Source of the DNA: Pusillimonas sp. DMV24BSW_D
Lineage (GTDB): Bacteria; Pseudomonadota; Gammaproteobacteria; Burkholderiales; Burkholderiaceae_B
DNA length: 64,000 nt
Assembly (NCBI RefSeq): GCF_011388195.1
Contig: NZ_CP049990.1
Coordinates: forward strand, 496,001-560,000
Reading direction: 5' to 3'
Position numbers and translations under genes: made by a program. Below, one piece after another: positions 26,293-35,438 of the stretch. The notes beneath the pieces were generated by a model. It was not told where the DNA came from, searched no databases, and worked only from the letters and a program-made list of their open reading frames with translations. Every line of letters begins with the position of its first letter. Position 1 is the stretch's first letter.

Positions 26293-27040
26293 CGTTATCC
26301 CCCAGGTAAGCACGCTGCACTACCTCGCTTTCGCGTACTTCATCAACCGAACCACTAAATACAACGCGGCCGGATACCAAAACGGAAATGCGGTCCGCCA
26401 GGGAAAACACAGCATCCATATCGTGCTCAATCAGGAGCAGCCCATAATGCTGTTTAAGCTCGGCCAATAGTTGAACCATTTGCTGGGACTCCGTCGGCCC
26501 CAAGCCCGCCATTGGTTCATCGAGAACGAGCAACTGCGGGTTAGCCGCCAATGCCATGGCCAGTTCAAGTTGCCTTAACTCACCGTGCGCAAGTTCAGCG
26601 CATGGGCCGTCACCCGTTTGTGCCAAGCCTACTTTGGCCAACCATTCAGACGCCTGCTTCTGCGCTGCCTCGTACCGATGCGCCGCTTTCCAGAAATGAA
26701 AGCCAAGCCCGGCACGTGCGCGAACCACAAGCGCAACATTTTCAAGTGCGCTTAATGTGGGGAACACGCTGGTAATCTGAAACGAGCGCCCCAGACCCAA
26801 TTGAGCACGTTCAGCGGTGGTCAGGCCTGTAATATCCTTGCCTTCGAAATAAATGCGCCCGGAATCCGACGGCACCAGACCTGACAATTGCCCAACCAAG
26901 GTGGTTTTCCCTGCACCGTTGGGCCCAATCAAAGCGTGAATTTCACCTTTTTCAACGGTTAACGAAACATCATCGGTAACAGTTAAAGCACCATAAGATT
27001 TCTTCAGGTTCTTAATTTCAAGTAATGGTGTCGTATCCAT
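26285..27040 (-). CDS. ABC transporter ATPase (LivG-like)
   Basis: This 251-residue ATPase has Walker A GPNGAGKTT, the LivG-type signature LAHGELRQ and Walker B LVLDEPMAGL. It starts at a TGATG junction with the upstream permease, so translation is coupled. It is the second ATPase of the importer in the aryl-CoA operon. Confidence 0.9.
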   Translation of the reverse strand: MDTTPLLEIKNLKKSYGALTVTDDVSLTVEKGEIHALIGPNGAGKTTLVGQLSGLVPSDSGRIYFEGKDITGLTTAERAQLGLGRSFQITSVFPTLSALENVALVVRARAGLGFHFWKAAHRYEAAQKQASEWLAKVGLAQTGDGPCAELAHGELRQLELAMALAANPQLLVLDEPMAGLGPTESQQMVQLLAELKQHYGLLLIEHDMDAVFSLADRISVLVSGRVVFSGSVDEVRESEVVQRAYLGDNDE

Positions 27041-28020
27041 CAGTGGCCTCCCGAAGCCGCCCGATCTGCCGACAATTCGGCACTTCGCGTGCGGGAAAAC
27101 AAACCATAGATTCCGTTCTTCAGGAACAACACCCGAAACACAATCAAGGGGCCGAAAATCAGCATCCAATGCTCGGTCAAGTCGGACAGCATATGCTCAA
27201 AGCCCACGAAGACAGCGGCACCCAGAATAGGCCCCACCAACGTACCCACTGAGCCCAGAATCACCATCACCAGCAACTCACCGGATACCAGCCAATTCAC
27301 ATAACCAGGAGCAATGTATGACGTTAAATTCGCCATGAGCGCCCCAGCCAGGGTTGCCACCGCGCCCGACACAACAAACATCACCAGCTTGTAGGGATAA
27401 GGGTCTACCCCCACGGCATGAACACGCGTTTCGTTATCACGCGTGGCCACCGCGATACGCCCAAAAGGCGAGTTCACCAAACGTCGGCTAAGGTAAAGGC
27501 ATGCCAGCAAAACAACCAAACTGGCATAGAACAACGTAATGGCGTTCGACAGTGCAACACTGGGAAGAAGCGTACTTGCGGTCTCAAGGGGAAAGCCGTC
27601 GTCGCCGCCGTAAGCACGCAGACTTTGCGCGCCATAGAACACCATCTGTGCAAAAGCCAGCGTAATGAAAATAAAGTACAAACCGCTGCAACGCAAAGAA
27701 ATAAAGCCCACGAACAAGGCGAACAAAGCGCCCAGTAGCATGGCTAAAGGCCATACGATCCAAACCGATGCATAGCCCATTGAAGCCATGATGCCCACGG
27801 TATAGGCACCAATAGCCATGAACGCCGCATGCCCGAAACTGACCAGGCCTAAATAACCCACCAGAAGGTCGAGGCTTAATGCCGCAATGGCAAAAATCAA
27901 CATTCGGGTCACCAGCTTGATGTAGTACGTTTCACCCGAAAAAGGCAACAACACCACCAGCGCGAATAGCAACCAAAGAATCCAGCTTCGCCTGAATGCA
28001 GTATTGAATATTTTGCTCAT
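27040..28020 (-). CDS. ABC transporter permease (LivM-like)
   Basis: This 326-residue membrane protein has about nine or ten hydrophobic segments and the LivM-type ALSLDLLVGYLGLVSFGHAAF motif region. The EAA-like loop (ATRDNETRVHAVGVDPYPYK) would contact the ATPases. The start at 28020 overlaps livH by four bases (ATGA). It ends in a polar cytoplasmic tail. Confidence 0.9.
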   Translation of the reverse strand: MSKIFNTAFRRSWILWLLFALVVLLPFSGETYYIKLVTRMLIFAIAALSLDLLVGYLGLVSFGHAAFMAIGAYTVGIMASMGYASVWIVWPLAMLLGALFALFVGFISLRCSGLYFIFITLAFAQMVFYGAQSLRAYGGDDGFPLETASTLLPSVALSNAITLFYASLVVLLACLYLSRRLVNSPFGRIAVATRDNETRVHAVGVDPYPYKLVMFVVSGAVATLAGALMANLTSYIAPGYVNWLVSGELLVMVILGSVGTLVGPILGAAVFVGFEHMLSDLTEHWMLIFGPLIVFRVLFLKNGIYGLFSRTRSAELSADRAASGGH

Positions 28021-28916
28021 GAGTGGCCTCCCCGCGTGGTGAAAAGCCCCGCAGGGCGGTAATACAAAACGGCCGCCATCAATATGTACACCAGCATGTT
28101 GGCCAAGGCATTGCCTGCAGCACCAAACCATTGCGGTGCGAAAATGCGGCCAAACGTGTCAAGCAGACCCACTAGCAACGACGCCACCAAAGCCCCTTTC
28201 AACGACCCAAAGCCACCAATGCACACAACGGTTAACGTTAAGATAAGAATGGGATCACCTACCCCCGGCTGCATGGCGATAAGCGGGCCCGACATCATGC
28301 CGGCCAAGGCAGCCAGAAGCGCTGCCAGCGCAAACACAAGTGTGTACAGCACCGTTACGTTTACTCCCAGGCCTGCCACCATAGTACGGTTGTCGGCGCC
28401 TGCACGAACCAACATGCCAAAACGGGTTTTGGCAACCAGCCACATCAGGATCAGCCCAGCCAAAATCGCCACCCCGGTAATCGCCAGCCGATAAACCGGG
28501 TAAGGAAAACCGAGCATTTCAGTATGGCCGTCAAGTATGTCGGGGATGCTCACAAATACCGGCGCACGCCCCCAAATCACGACAATGAGCTCGTTCAGCG
28601 TTAACGTCACGCCGAACGTTGCCAGCAGTTGATCCAAATGCCCGCGCCGGTATAGGGGACGAACAATCAATATCTCGATAACGGCCGCCATAATGGCCGC
28701 CCCTACCAGGGCACACAAGGCGGCCAGCCAAAATGAACCGGTGGCTTGCGCAGCAGCGCTGGCAAGGTAACCTCCCACCATGAACATAGAACCGTGGGCC
28801 AGATTCACCAGCCGCATCACACCAAACACCAGCGTGACCCCAATAGCCATCAAGAACAGCAACATGCCATACTGAAAGCCATTAAATAACTGCTCGAGCA
28901 GTATCGAGAAACTCAT
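28017..28916 (-). CDS. ABC transporter permease (LivH-like)
   Basis: This 299-residue LivH-type permease has eight or so hydrophobic segments, VMRLVNLAHGSMFMVGGYL near the N-terminus and RAGADNRTMVAGLGVNV as the ATPase-contact loop. It follows the binding-protein gene by 21 bp and is coupled to the LivM-like gene. Confidence 0.9.
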   Translation of the reverse strand: MSFSILLEQLFNGFQYGMLLFLMAIGVTLVFGVMRLVNLAHGSMFMVGGYLASAAAQATGSFWLAALCALVGAAIMAAVIEILIVRPLYRRGHLDQLLATFGVTLTLNELIVVIWGRAPVFVSIPDILDGHTEMLGFPYPVYRLAITGVAILAGLILMWLVAKTRFGMLVRAGADNRTMVAGLGVNVTVLYTLVFALAALLAALAGMMSGPLIAMQPGVGDPILILTLTVVCIGGFGSLKGALVASLLVGLLDTFGRIFAPQWFGAAGNALANMLVYILMAAVLYYRPAGLFTTRGGHS

Positions 28917-28937
28917 TGCCGATCCCCCAAGCCGCCG

Positions 28938-30104
28938 TTATTTGCCCATTGGGCATTCGGCGGCGTAGCGATCTTCTACATTCTTGGATGCCACGCCAAT
29001 CAAGTTCAAAGCCAGTTTTCCATCTTCACCCTTTTCGATCCTCTGGGCGTAGATATTCTGAATAGGCATATGATTGTGGTTGAATTTGAAATCGCCACGA
29101 ACACTGGTGAACGGTGTGGAACCGATTAATTCCTGCAGCTTTTTGCGATCGATTTCTCCGGCCGGGAGCTGGGCAACGACCTTATCCAGCAGCATGATTG
29201 CGTCGTACTGTGAAGCGGCATACAAAGAAGGCTTACGACCGAACTCTTTGGTGAAATCCGCTACAAATTGCTTGTTGGCTTCATTTTCAATTCCCGCGTT
29301 GTAGTGACTTGAGAACACCGAACCTATGGCGGCATCATCGAACGCAGCCAAGAATAAGGTATCAACCCCCGCGCTGGAGAACAAAGGAATATCCAAGCCC
29401 GACTGCGCGTACTGCTTTACAAATGCAACCGCCGCGCTACCAGGATAGAACGCGAACACAGCCTCGGGTTTGGCTGCACGAATTTGTGCCAGCTCGGCCG
29501 AGAAATCGAGTTGCGACTGGGGTGTGAAGATCTTCCCGAGGTTTTCACCTTTAAAGGTGCGTTCGGCACCACCAACGTGATCCCAGCCTGCCTGATAATC
29601 CATGCCGATAAAGTAGGCGCGCTTGATTCCCTGCTCATTCATGTAACGGCCCATGGCTTCGCTCCACTGGTCGTTCTGAAACGCAATGCTGTAGTAGTTA
29701 GGCGTGCAGTCTTTGCCCGCTAAAGGGGAAGGCCCGCCATTCGTGCCCAACAGCGTCAGCCCGGCAGCTTCAATAGGTTTGACCATTGCCATAATTTCAT
29801 TCGACGCGGTGCCGCCGGTAATAACGTCGACGTCTTCTTTATCAACCAGTTTGGAAATTTCCTGCACCGCCACACCGGGTACAGCGCGAGAGTCGGCCGT
29901 ATAGAGCTCCACCTCGCGACCACCCAATCGATTATTCAAATGCTCAAGCGCCAGGTTAAGGCCTCGCTGTTGTTCCGCACCCAACACGCCCAACGGCCCG
30001 CTTAGTGCAGCGATGAATCCAAGTTTGATCTTGTCTTCAGCATGTGCCTGAAAGGCCAGAGCGGCCAGCGACACAGCCAATACGGCTTTTAAATTTCTTT
30101 TCAT
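28938..30104 (-). CDS. ABC transporter periplasmic substrate-binding protein
   Basis: This 388-residue type I periplasmic binding protein has a clear Sec signal (MKRNLKAVLAVSLAALAFQA, cleavage after QAHA) and a mature start DKIKLGFIAALSGPLG. GAGGAGAC lies just upstream of the ATG at 30104, which fixes the start. Operon context predicts an aromatic carboxylate rather than an amino acid, as for other Liv-type binders in aromatic operons; this is inference. Confidence 0.88.
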   Translation of the reverse strand: MKRNLKAVLAVSLAALAFQAHAEDKIKLGFIAALSGPLGVLGAEQQRGLNLALEHLNNRLGGREVELYTADSRAVPGVAVQEISKLVDKEDVDVITGGTASNEIMAMVKPIEAAGLTLLGTNGGPSPLAGKDCTPNYYSIAFQNDQWSEAMGRYMNEQGIKRAYFIGMDYQAGWDHVGGAERTFKGENLGKIFTPQSQLDFSAELAQIRAAKPEAVFAFYPGSAAVAFVKQYAQSGLDIPLFSSAGVDTLFLAAFDDAAIGSVFSSHYNAGIENEANKQFVADFTKEFGRKPSLYAASQYDAIMLLDKVVAQLPAGEIDRKKLQELIGSTPFTSVRGDFKFNHNHMPIQNIYAQRIEKGEDGKLALNLIGVASKNVEDRYAAECPMGK

Positions 30105-30142
30105 GGTTTGTCTCCTCATATAGGGAATAGCAACTGCAAGGA

Positions 30143-30595
30143 TTACGGTGCATCGAAAGTTTGATGCGCCTTCAGTTTTTCTTGGAAGTATTCGGGTATA
30201 GGTATCGACTCGCGCTGCCCTCTTACAATGCAAATCGGGGTTAAACACGCGGTGAAGACGGTGTCACCCTCCAGATCGCGGGCATGCATTAATAGCTGAT
30301 AAGTACTGGTGCCGATTCGCCCTACACGCACCTCGGTATCGAACTGCTGATCGGGGCGCAGCGATTTACGAAAATCAAATGTCAGGCCGCGTGTAGGCGT
30401 ACCGAATTGATATTTATCTTTTGCCTGTTGCGGCCCTTGCCCGAACAAACAGCCGTAAAAAAGCTCGGCCGTTGAAATAACGTATTCGGCGAAGACCACC
30501 GTATACACAACTCCGGCGGGATCACACTGGCCCCACTTCACCGTTCGACGCACCGTGAAAGGCAATTCGGAAATGACGTGCTCAGTGCTAATCAC
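30143..30595 (-). CDS. 4-hydroxybenzoyl-CoA-type acyl-CoA thioesterase
   Basis: This 150-residue hotdog-fold thioesterase begins at a GTG that overlaps the ligase stop by eight bases. TVKWGQCDPAGVVY contains the catalytic aspartate of the 4HBT family. Its place between ligase and transporter suggests that it releases the hydroxylated acid from CoA (for example gentisyl-CoA to gentisate). The GTG start is chosen because the conserved fold begins directly after it and longer forms would read through the ligase gene. Confidence 0.82.
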   Translation of the reverse strand: MISTEHVISELPFTVRRTVKWGQCDPAGVVYTVVFAEYVISTAELFYGCLFGQGPQQAKDKYQFGTPTRGLTFDFRKSLRPDQQFDTEVRVGRIGTSTYQLLMHARDLEGDTVFTACLTPICIVRGQRESIPIPEYFQEKLKAHQTFDAP

Positions 30596-32273
30596 TTTGC
30601 ACCCCGTCGTTTTCAGTTTGCTCAGCGGCCAACTTGCCGGCAATGTCTTTCCGCATAGCCACTTTGTCGACCTTTCCCACACGCGTAACGGGATAGGAAT
30701 CCACCACTTCAATACGCTCGGGGCACTTGAACTTTGCCAAGCCTTGACCGGTAAGAAATTCAGCCAGCGCTTTAACGCTCGGCGCATCGCATCCCTCATG
30801 CAGAATTAGATACGCACAGGCTTTTTCTCCGTAGAAAGGGTCGGGCATTGCCACCAGTTTTGCGTCGGACACCGAAGGGTGGCGACTAATGAACCCTTCC
30901 ACTTCTTCGCAGCCAATTTTCTCACCGCCACGATTAATGTTGTCGCGCAAGCGGCCCTGGAACGCGAAGTACGACTTACCATCTACAACATGCTCAATCA
31001 CCATATCGCCGGTACGGAAGAACCCGTCGGAAGTCAGTGACTTCGCCGTTGCCTCGTCGTCGCCGTAGTAAGCAAGCAAGCTGGAAGGCCCGCGAAAACA
31101 AAGCTCGCCCATCGTGCCGGGCTCGATCGGTTTTTCACTTTCGGGATCCAGCACACGCACTTCATCGAACGGGCAGCCGGAGGCGCCTTGAGTGTGATGA
31201 CGCGCAAACTCGGGTTCGTCTGGCGCACACCCCATCAATAAACCTTCCGTAATGCCAAAAAGGTTTGAGCACGGCACACCCAAATGCTCTTCCAATTTGC
31301 CTGAACGACTCATCGTGACAAACAACTGTAACGATGAGATGTCGTGTTGCTTAATGTTTTTATAGGCAATCAGCTGCGGAGCGATAGGGCCAATAGACAG
31401 CCCATGGGTTACCTTGTGTTCCTCAATGAGCTGCAACATACGCTCGATATCAACTTTAGGCATCAACACTGACGTCAGGCCCAACACAACAGGGGGCATA
31501 AGCGCATATAACTGGCCCGCATTATGAATAATGGGAAGCGACCAGATAATGCACGAGTCACTGCTTATTTTGTAGCAATAAGAAAACGCCGCACTGTGGC
31601 CCAAATACTCACCGTGAAACCGCGGAATGATTTTTGGTAAACCGGTGGACCCGCCCGACAACTGGAAAGTCAGCACGTCTCGGGGGCCCAAGTTAACGGC
31701 CTTTAACCGCTCGCGCGCGTCGCTTAACGACATCCGGTTCAGAAGCGCGTTGAATGCAGTTGCACCCTGGGGCGCCTTACCCCGAACCACCACTATGTGT
31801 TCAATTGCCGGGTTCTCTTCGCGCATCCTTAGAGCAAACTCAACCAGATCGAACTGACTGAAATCCGCCTGCACAAAATGCGCTTTGGCCCCGCTTTTTC
31901 GGCCCAGTGCACCTATTTCCACTTCGCGATACTGTGGAATAGTGCAAACGGGGATGATTCCCGCTTTATGGCAGGCATGGGCCACTAAAACCGTTTCAAT
32001 GTTCGTTCCCAACTGGAACAAGGCCCGATCACCCGGCGTGAGTCCCATGTCCAGTAGTGCCGCTCCAATCAGGTCGGTTTTTTCATCCAGCTCCTGAAAG
32101 GTAATGGTTTGCTCGTCGCTGATGAAAGCGGGCCGATTCGGGTAACGCGCCGCAGTGGCGCGTAATGCGTCACCCACCGTACTGTTTATCCAGGCGCCAT
32201 TGTCCAGGTAATAAGCCGCTTTCTCATCGCTCTGATAAACCACCCCGGCAATAGGATTACGTATCTCTTGCAC
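30588..32273 (-). CDS. Aryl-acid adenylate-forming ligase (EntE/DhbE-like; likely salicylate-CoA ligase)
   Basis: This 561-residue ANL enzyme resembles 2,3-dihydroxybenzoate-AMP ligases. The P-loop is LSGGSTGLPK, followed by PIIHNAG, where the Asn after His contacts the 2-hydroxyl of the substrate in DhbE. The hinge region is GRLRDNINRGGEKIG and the catalytic lysine lies in RVGKVDKVAMRK. With the hydroxylase and thioesterase it would start a CoA-dependent salicylate-like pathway. The GTG start at 32273 is supported by AAGGAAG seven bases upstream. No aryl-carrier protein or siderophore gene is nearby, which argues for CoA as acceptor. Confidence 0.82.
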   Translation of the reverse strand: MQEIRNPIAGVVYQSDEKAAYYLDNGAWINSTVGDALRATAARYPNRPAFISDEQTITFQELDEKTDLIGAALLDMGLTPGDRALFQLGTNIETVLVAHACHKAGIIPVCTIPQYREVEIGALGRKSGAKAHFVQADFSQFDLVEFALRMREENPAIEHIVVVRGKAPQGATAFNALLNRMSLSDARERLKAVNLGPRDVLTFQLSGGSTGLPKIIPRFHGEYLGHSAAFSYCYKISSDSCIIWSLPIIHNAGQLYALMPPVVLGLTSVLMPKVDIERMLQLIEEHKVTHGLSIGPIAPQLIAYKNIKQHDISSLQLFVTMSRSGKLEEHLGVPCSNLFGITEGLLMGCAPDEPEFARHHTQGASGCPFDEVRVLDPESEKPIEPGTMGELCFRGPSSLLAYYGDDEATAKSLTSDGFFRTGDMVIEHVVDGKSYFAFQGRLRDNINRGGEKIGCEEVEGFISRHPSVSDAKLVAMPDPFYGEKACAYLILHEGCDAPSVKALAEFLTGQGLAKFKCPERIEVVDSYPVTRVGKVDKVAMRKDIAGKLAAEQTENDGVQSD

Positions 32274-32293
32274 GTGTCTCTTCCTTGCTTTTC

Positions 32294-33160
32294 TTAAGGT
32301 TCAATGCGCACAATGTCGCGATCAAAAACCGTAATGTTTCCGTGAATTCCACTGGTAAACAGGCCATACCAAAGTGCCGGCTTCAAGCCCAATGCTTTGC
32401 GTCCGAACTCGATGGGACCACTTGATTTGATTAGCCAATATTCCTCGCTGAAATCCTCAAGCTCACAGTCGGGATTTTCTTTTGCCGCCTGAACCAACGG
32501 CTCGAACTCCGGCACTTTAAGCACCGGCAGACAAACGCTGTTGTCCGGCGCAGTCTTTAGTAAATTCCTCGCCTTACGATGCCAAACCTCATCAATAGAG
32601 GCAATGTCCGCAACGCCACCCTGGCGCTCTGCTTCCAGTTCAATAGCGGCTTCCAGGGTACGTGCTGCATCGTTGTAATCGCCGGAGTCCAGAGGACGCA
32701 ATTTGCGACTGATTTCCAGGAAGTAGCCGTTGGGGTCACGAAAGTAAATAGACTCAATCACCTCATGTCGCGTTTCCACCGACACCTCAACACCCTTTTC
32801 TTGCAGTTGCTCTTTCCACGCATGTAACTCTTCTTCGGTTTCAACCAGCCAGGCAGTGTGTGTGGCATCGGTCACAAAGTCCTCCGGCCACGGCTTGGCA
32901 TGCTCACGGCCTTGCATGGTTTCAGGGGCCCACGTGCCAAGGTAATAAAAGAAGGCAATGGTGCTGCCTTGTCCGCTATCGAAAAAGAAATGCAGAAAAT
33001 CGGGGTGCGTGCTGGGACCCCACCCTCGGGCCGAGATTGTGTGAATTAAAGGCAAACCCAACTTGTCGCGATAGAATTCGACCGTTTCCTTTAGTTTCCA
33101 GGTGGGTCGTGCCGTGTGGTCAACGCCTTTGAGAACCAGACGGTTTAATGCTGTGCTCAT
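32294..33160 (-). CDS. VOC-superfamily protein (extradiol dioxygenase/glyoxalase fold)
   Basis: This 288-residue protein has an N-terminal VOC domain (about residues 10-160). KGVDHTARP, with a likely metal histidine, and FYRDKLGLPLIH begin it, and GYFLEISRKLRPLD, with a likely metal glutamate, ends it. About 120 further residues follow without a recognised domain. It could be a ring-cleaving or isomerising enzyme of the pathway. The ATG at 33160 has AAGGAA upstream and lies 11 bp after the hydrolase gene. The exact reaction is unknown. Confidence 0.7.
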   Translation of the reverse strand: MSTALNRLVLKGVDHTARPTWKLKETVEFYRDKLGLPLIHTISARGWGPSTHPDFLHFFFDSGQGSTIAFFYYLGTWAPETMQGREHAKPWPEDFVTDATHTAWLVETEEELHAWKEQLQEKGVEVSVETRHEVIESIYFRDPNGYFLEISRKLRPLDSGDYNDAARTLEAAIELEAERQGGVADIASIDEVWHRKARNLLKTAPDNSVCLPVLKVPEFEPLVQAAKENPDCELEDFSEEYWLIKSSGPIEFGRKALGLKPALWYGLFTSGIHGNITVFDRDIVRIEP

Positions 33161-33171
33161 TGATCTATTCC

Positions 33172-34458
33172 TTACTTGAATCGTGCCTTCAACCAATCCT
33201 GAATTAAGCGGCCGGCAATATAGCGGCCCGCTTCATCTTCTGAGCTCAACGCGCGGCCGTGATGGTCGCCTTTAACACGCTCATGCTGTTTATCAGTTGC
33301 CGCGATGTCATTGAAAATTTTCCTGATAGTTGACGGGAAACAAGCCTGGTCGCCCGTGTACTCAATTAACAACGTTGGCTGAGTCAGGGCCGGCAAGGTT
33401 TTTTCCAGTAATGCGTTCGAAGAGATACCCGACCAGGTCGATAGCCAGCTTTCCGGTGAGCACAAACGGGCGAACCCCACCGAACCGTAATTGGAGGCCA
33501 AAGGATTGTTACCCCATAAAGAACCCGGCTTTCTGTCGGATGGATCAAGCGACAAATCGAAACAGTTGAGGTCGGCATCGGTGCGCCATACGGTCATAAC
33601 AGGCGTATGAGCCGCCATTTTTTTGTCGTGCGACGTCGCCCCCCCTGACTTAACCCGCTTCCGGGCCGCCATCCGTTGCGCCACCAGCTCATGTGCAATG
33701 GCATCCAGCCGCTCCACTCGTTCATACTGTGCCTGGCGATATCGCTCTATGAACTCAGGCGTATACGCGGCGCCTTCCTTCGGTGAGCGGTAACCGTTTT
33801 CATCGCTAAATGGATCAAGCGCAGAATCAACGGATAAAGGGTCTTTCTCGTCGGTAACCGACGGGTCGATACACTGCATCAACAACGCGCCTTGGCCCGG
33901 ATGCGGCGCAACGAAAATCATGCCCTGGGCTTGCGGCATTTCCAATTCAGCTAGGCCGGTGGGGCGGCCTGCCGGTGTTCTGGCGATGCGTTCCGATGGC
34001 GGCAAGGCAGCTTGTTGAATGTAAAGACTGTAAAGACCACTTCCACCCGAATTGCCCAGGAACACGACATTGCGAAAGCCGGCTTCGCGCAGATAGGCCA
34101 TGGAAGCCGCCACATCGAACAGCGCAATTTCGTGCTCGAGGCGTAAGTCGTTACCCACGGAACGCGGCCACTGCGACCACGCGGCATAGCCTGCCGAAAC
34201 AATGTCGGGAACCAGATAATGACACGCCATGAATTCACGCGGATGCATGATGCACACCACGGTATCGGCACCGTTTGGCGGGCAATACAACGCGCCGCCT
34301 GTAGCGGCCTGGTCTTGCGTGCGCAACACCACATTGCGCGTGCTTGCATCGGCAGGTAAGTCACGTGGGGTCCAGTCCGTATTCAGAAACCCTGCTGTCA
34401 CCTGCCCCGCCCCATGCATGGGCGCTTTTGATGCATCGCGATCTTTGTTCGAGTCCAT
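33172..34458 (-). CDS. Alpha/beta-hydrolase-fold protein
   Basis: This 428-residue protein has a nucleophile elbow GNSGGSG (serine near residue 136), a late Asp in LLIEYTGDQACF and a His in VKGDHHGRAL, a plausible Ser-Asp-His triad. It is much longer than common C-C hydrolases because of an inserted helical region (about 200-300). It is the first gene of the aryl-CoA operon, with a strong AAGGAGAC ribosome site. It could hydrolyse an ester of the aromatic acid or a ring-cleavage product. I cannot name the substrate. Confidence 0.7.
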   Translation of the reverse strand: MDSNKDRDASKAPMHGAGQVTAGFLNTDWTPRDLPADASTRNVVLRTQDQAATGGALYCPPNGADTVVCIMHPREFMACHYLVPDIVSAGYAAWSQWPRSVGNDLRLEHEIALFDVAASMAYLREAGFRNVVFLGNSGGSGLYSLYIQQAALPPSERIARTPAGRPTGLAELEMPQAQGMIFVAPHPGQGALLMQCIDPSVTDEKDPLSVDSALDPFSDENGYRSPKEGAAYTPEFIERYRQAQYERVERLDAIAHELVAQRMAARKRVKSGGATSHDKKMAAHTPVMTVWRTDADLNCFDLSLDPSDRKPGSLWGNNPLASNYGSVGFARLCSPESWLSTWSGISSNALLEKTLPALTQPTLLIEYTGDQACFPSTIRKIFNDIAATDKQHERVKGDHHGRALSSEDEAGRYIAGRLIQDWLKARFK

Positions 34459-34472
34459 ACCTTGTCTCCTTC

Positions 34473-34489
34473 TGATTAAATTCTAATCA
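34473..34489. promoter_or_regulatory. Inverted repeat TGATTA-N5-TAATCA, candidate operator
   Basis: Perfect 6-bp arms around AATTC lie immediately upstream of the hydrolase ribosome site, in the gap shared with the divergent TetR gene. A TetR dimer bound here would block the operon leader. A second weaker dyad (AGTG...CACT) lies near 34527-34540. The regulatory role is inferred. Confidence 0.4.
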
Positions 34490-34604
34490 AAAAATTTGAC
34501 ATATGTGTGAAATAATTGTCGTTATAGTGGAAAACACTTAGATGAAGCACTCGGCTCGACTTCTATAATCAAGCTTCTTATTGATCTAAAACTGCGATTA
34601 ACTT

Positions 34605-35321
34605 ATGCCCAAACCCCCTCGTGTCAGTGCAAAATCCTCCCGCAGGGAGCTGTTGCAAGAGTCGATACTGGAAGCCGCATCTACGTTGTTTATTCAACGT
34701 GGTTTCCAAGGCACCAGCATGGGTGATATTGCGGAAGCAATGGGGGTCACACGCACAGCCATTTATTACTACTTTCGTAACAAAGGCGATATTCTTCGCG
34801 CGCTTACCTCGGAAATCACGGAAATGGCGGGAAAAATTGCCGCCAACACACTTGAACAGCAACGCGACCCCAGCGACGCATTGGCTGAACTGGTTCGCGG
34901 CCACGCCAGGCTGGTGCTGAGCCACCCTTTACAGTTTCGGGTGGTCGAACGCAACGAAGAACACCTAACCCCCACGTTGCGCAAGAAGGCGGAAGCCTCG
35001 CGGCGTCTGGTACTGGACCGTTTCGTAACGGCCATTGAAGCGGGCATTAAAGCCGGACAGTTTCGCGACGTTGAGCCCAAAGTCACCGCGTTTGCGCTGC
35101 TTGGCATGTGCAACTGGGGGGCCTGGTGGTTCAACCCAAAAGGGGCCATTTCCCTTGAGCAAGTGGTAAACGGCATTGCCAACCTGGCACTGAACGCCGT
35201 GGTAAGGGGCGAGGAGCGACGACTGCGCAACGACAGCATCGACGAAACGATGCGTCAATTGCGTGAAGACTTGAACTTGCTGGAAAAACGGCTAGACGTT
35301 AAAGCGGTCAAGCGGGGCTGA
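34605..35321 (+). CDS. TetR-family regulator of the aryl-CoA operon
   Basis: This 238-residue TetR protein has an N-terminal HTH (about residues 15-60: LEAASTLFIQRGFQGTSMGD then TAIYYYFRNKGDIL) and an all-helical ligand domain. It is divergent from the catabolic operon with a 146-bp gap, the usual arrangement for a local repressor that responds to the pathway substrate or its CoA ester. Confidence 0.88.
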   Translation: MPKPPRVSAKSSRRELLQESILEAASTLFIQRGFQGTSMGDIAEAMGVTRTAIYYYFRNKGDILRALTSEITEMAGKIAANTLEQQRDPSDALAELVRGHARLVLSHPLQFRVVERNEEHLTPTLRKKAEASRRLVLDRFVTAIEAGIKAGQFRDVEPKVTAFALLGMCNWGAWWFNPKGAISLEQVVNGIANLALNAVVRGEERRLRNDSIDETMRQLREDLNLLEKRLDVKAVKRG

Positions 35322-35395
35322 TTAGCCGGTTAAGCAGATCGCGCAAACGTAACCCTTTTTTCCTCAATACACTTGCGCCCAACCAACATGACGGC

Positions 35396-35430
35396 TAAAG
35401 TAGTTAAAAGTAATACCCTTAACTACTTTA
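35396..35430. promoter_or_regulatory. Perfect 12-bp inverted repeat, antitoxin operator
   Basis: TAAAGTAGTTAA and its exact reverse complement TTAACTACTTTA are separated by 11 nt and end eight bases before the antitoxin ATG. This is the standard position for autoregulation by a ribbon-helix-helix antitoxin. Confidence 0.65.
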
Positions 35431-35438
35431 TAAATACC

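Noticed and set aside
30588-32273. Siderophore (EntE) biosynthesis
   Set aside because: The ligase resembles EntE, but no carrier protein, isochorismate synthase or condensation enzyme is nearby, while hydroxylase, thioesterase and importer fit catabolism.
34496-34527. TTGACA as -35 of a tetR promoter
   Set aside because: The hexamer is perfect, but the sequence 17 bases downstream is TCGTTA, and the better TATAGT is about 21 bases away. I do not call a promoter.
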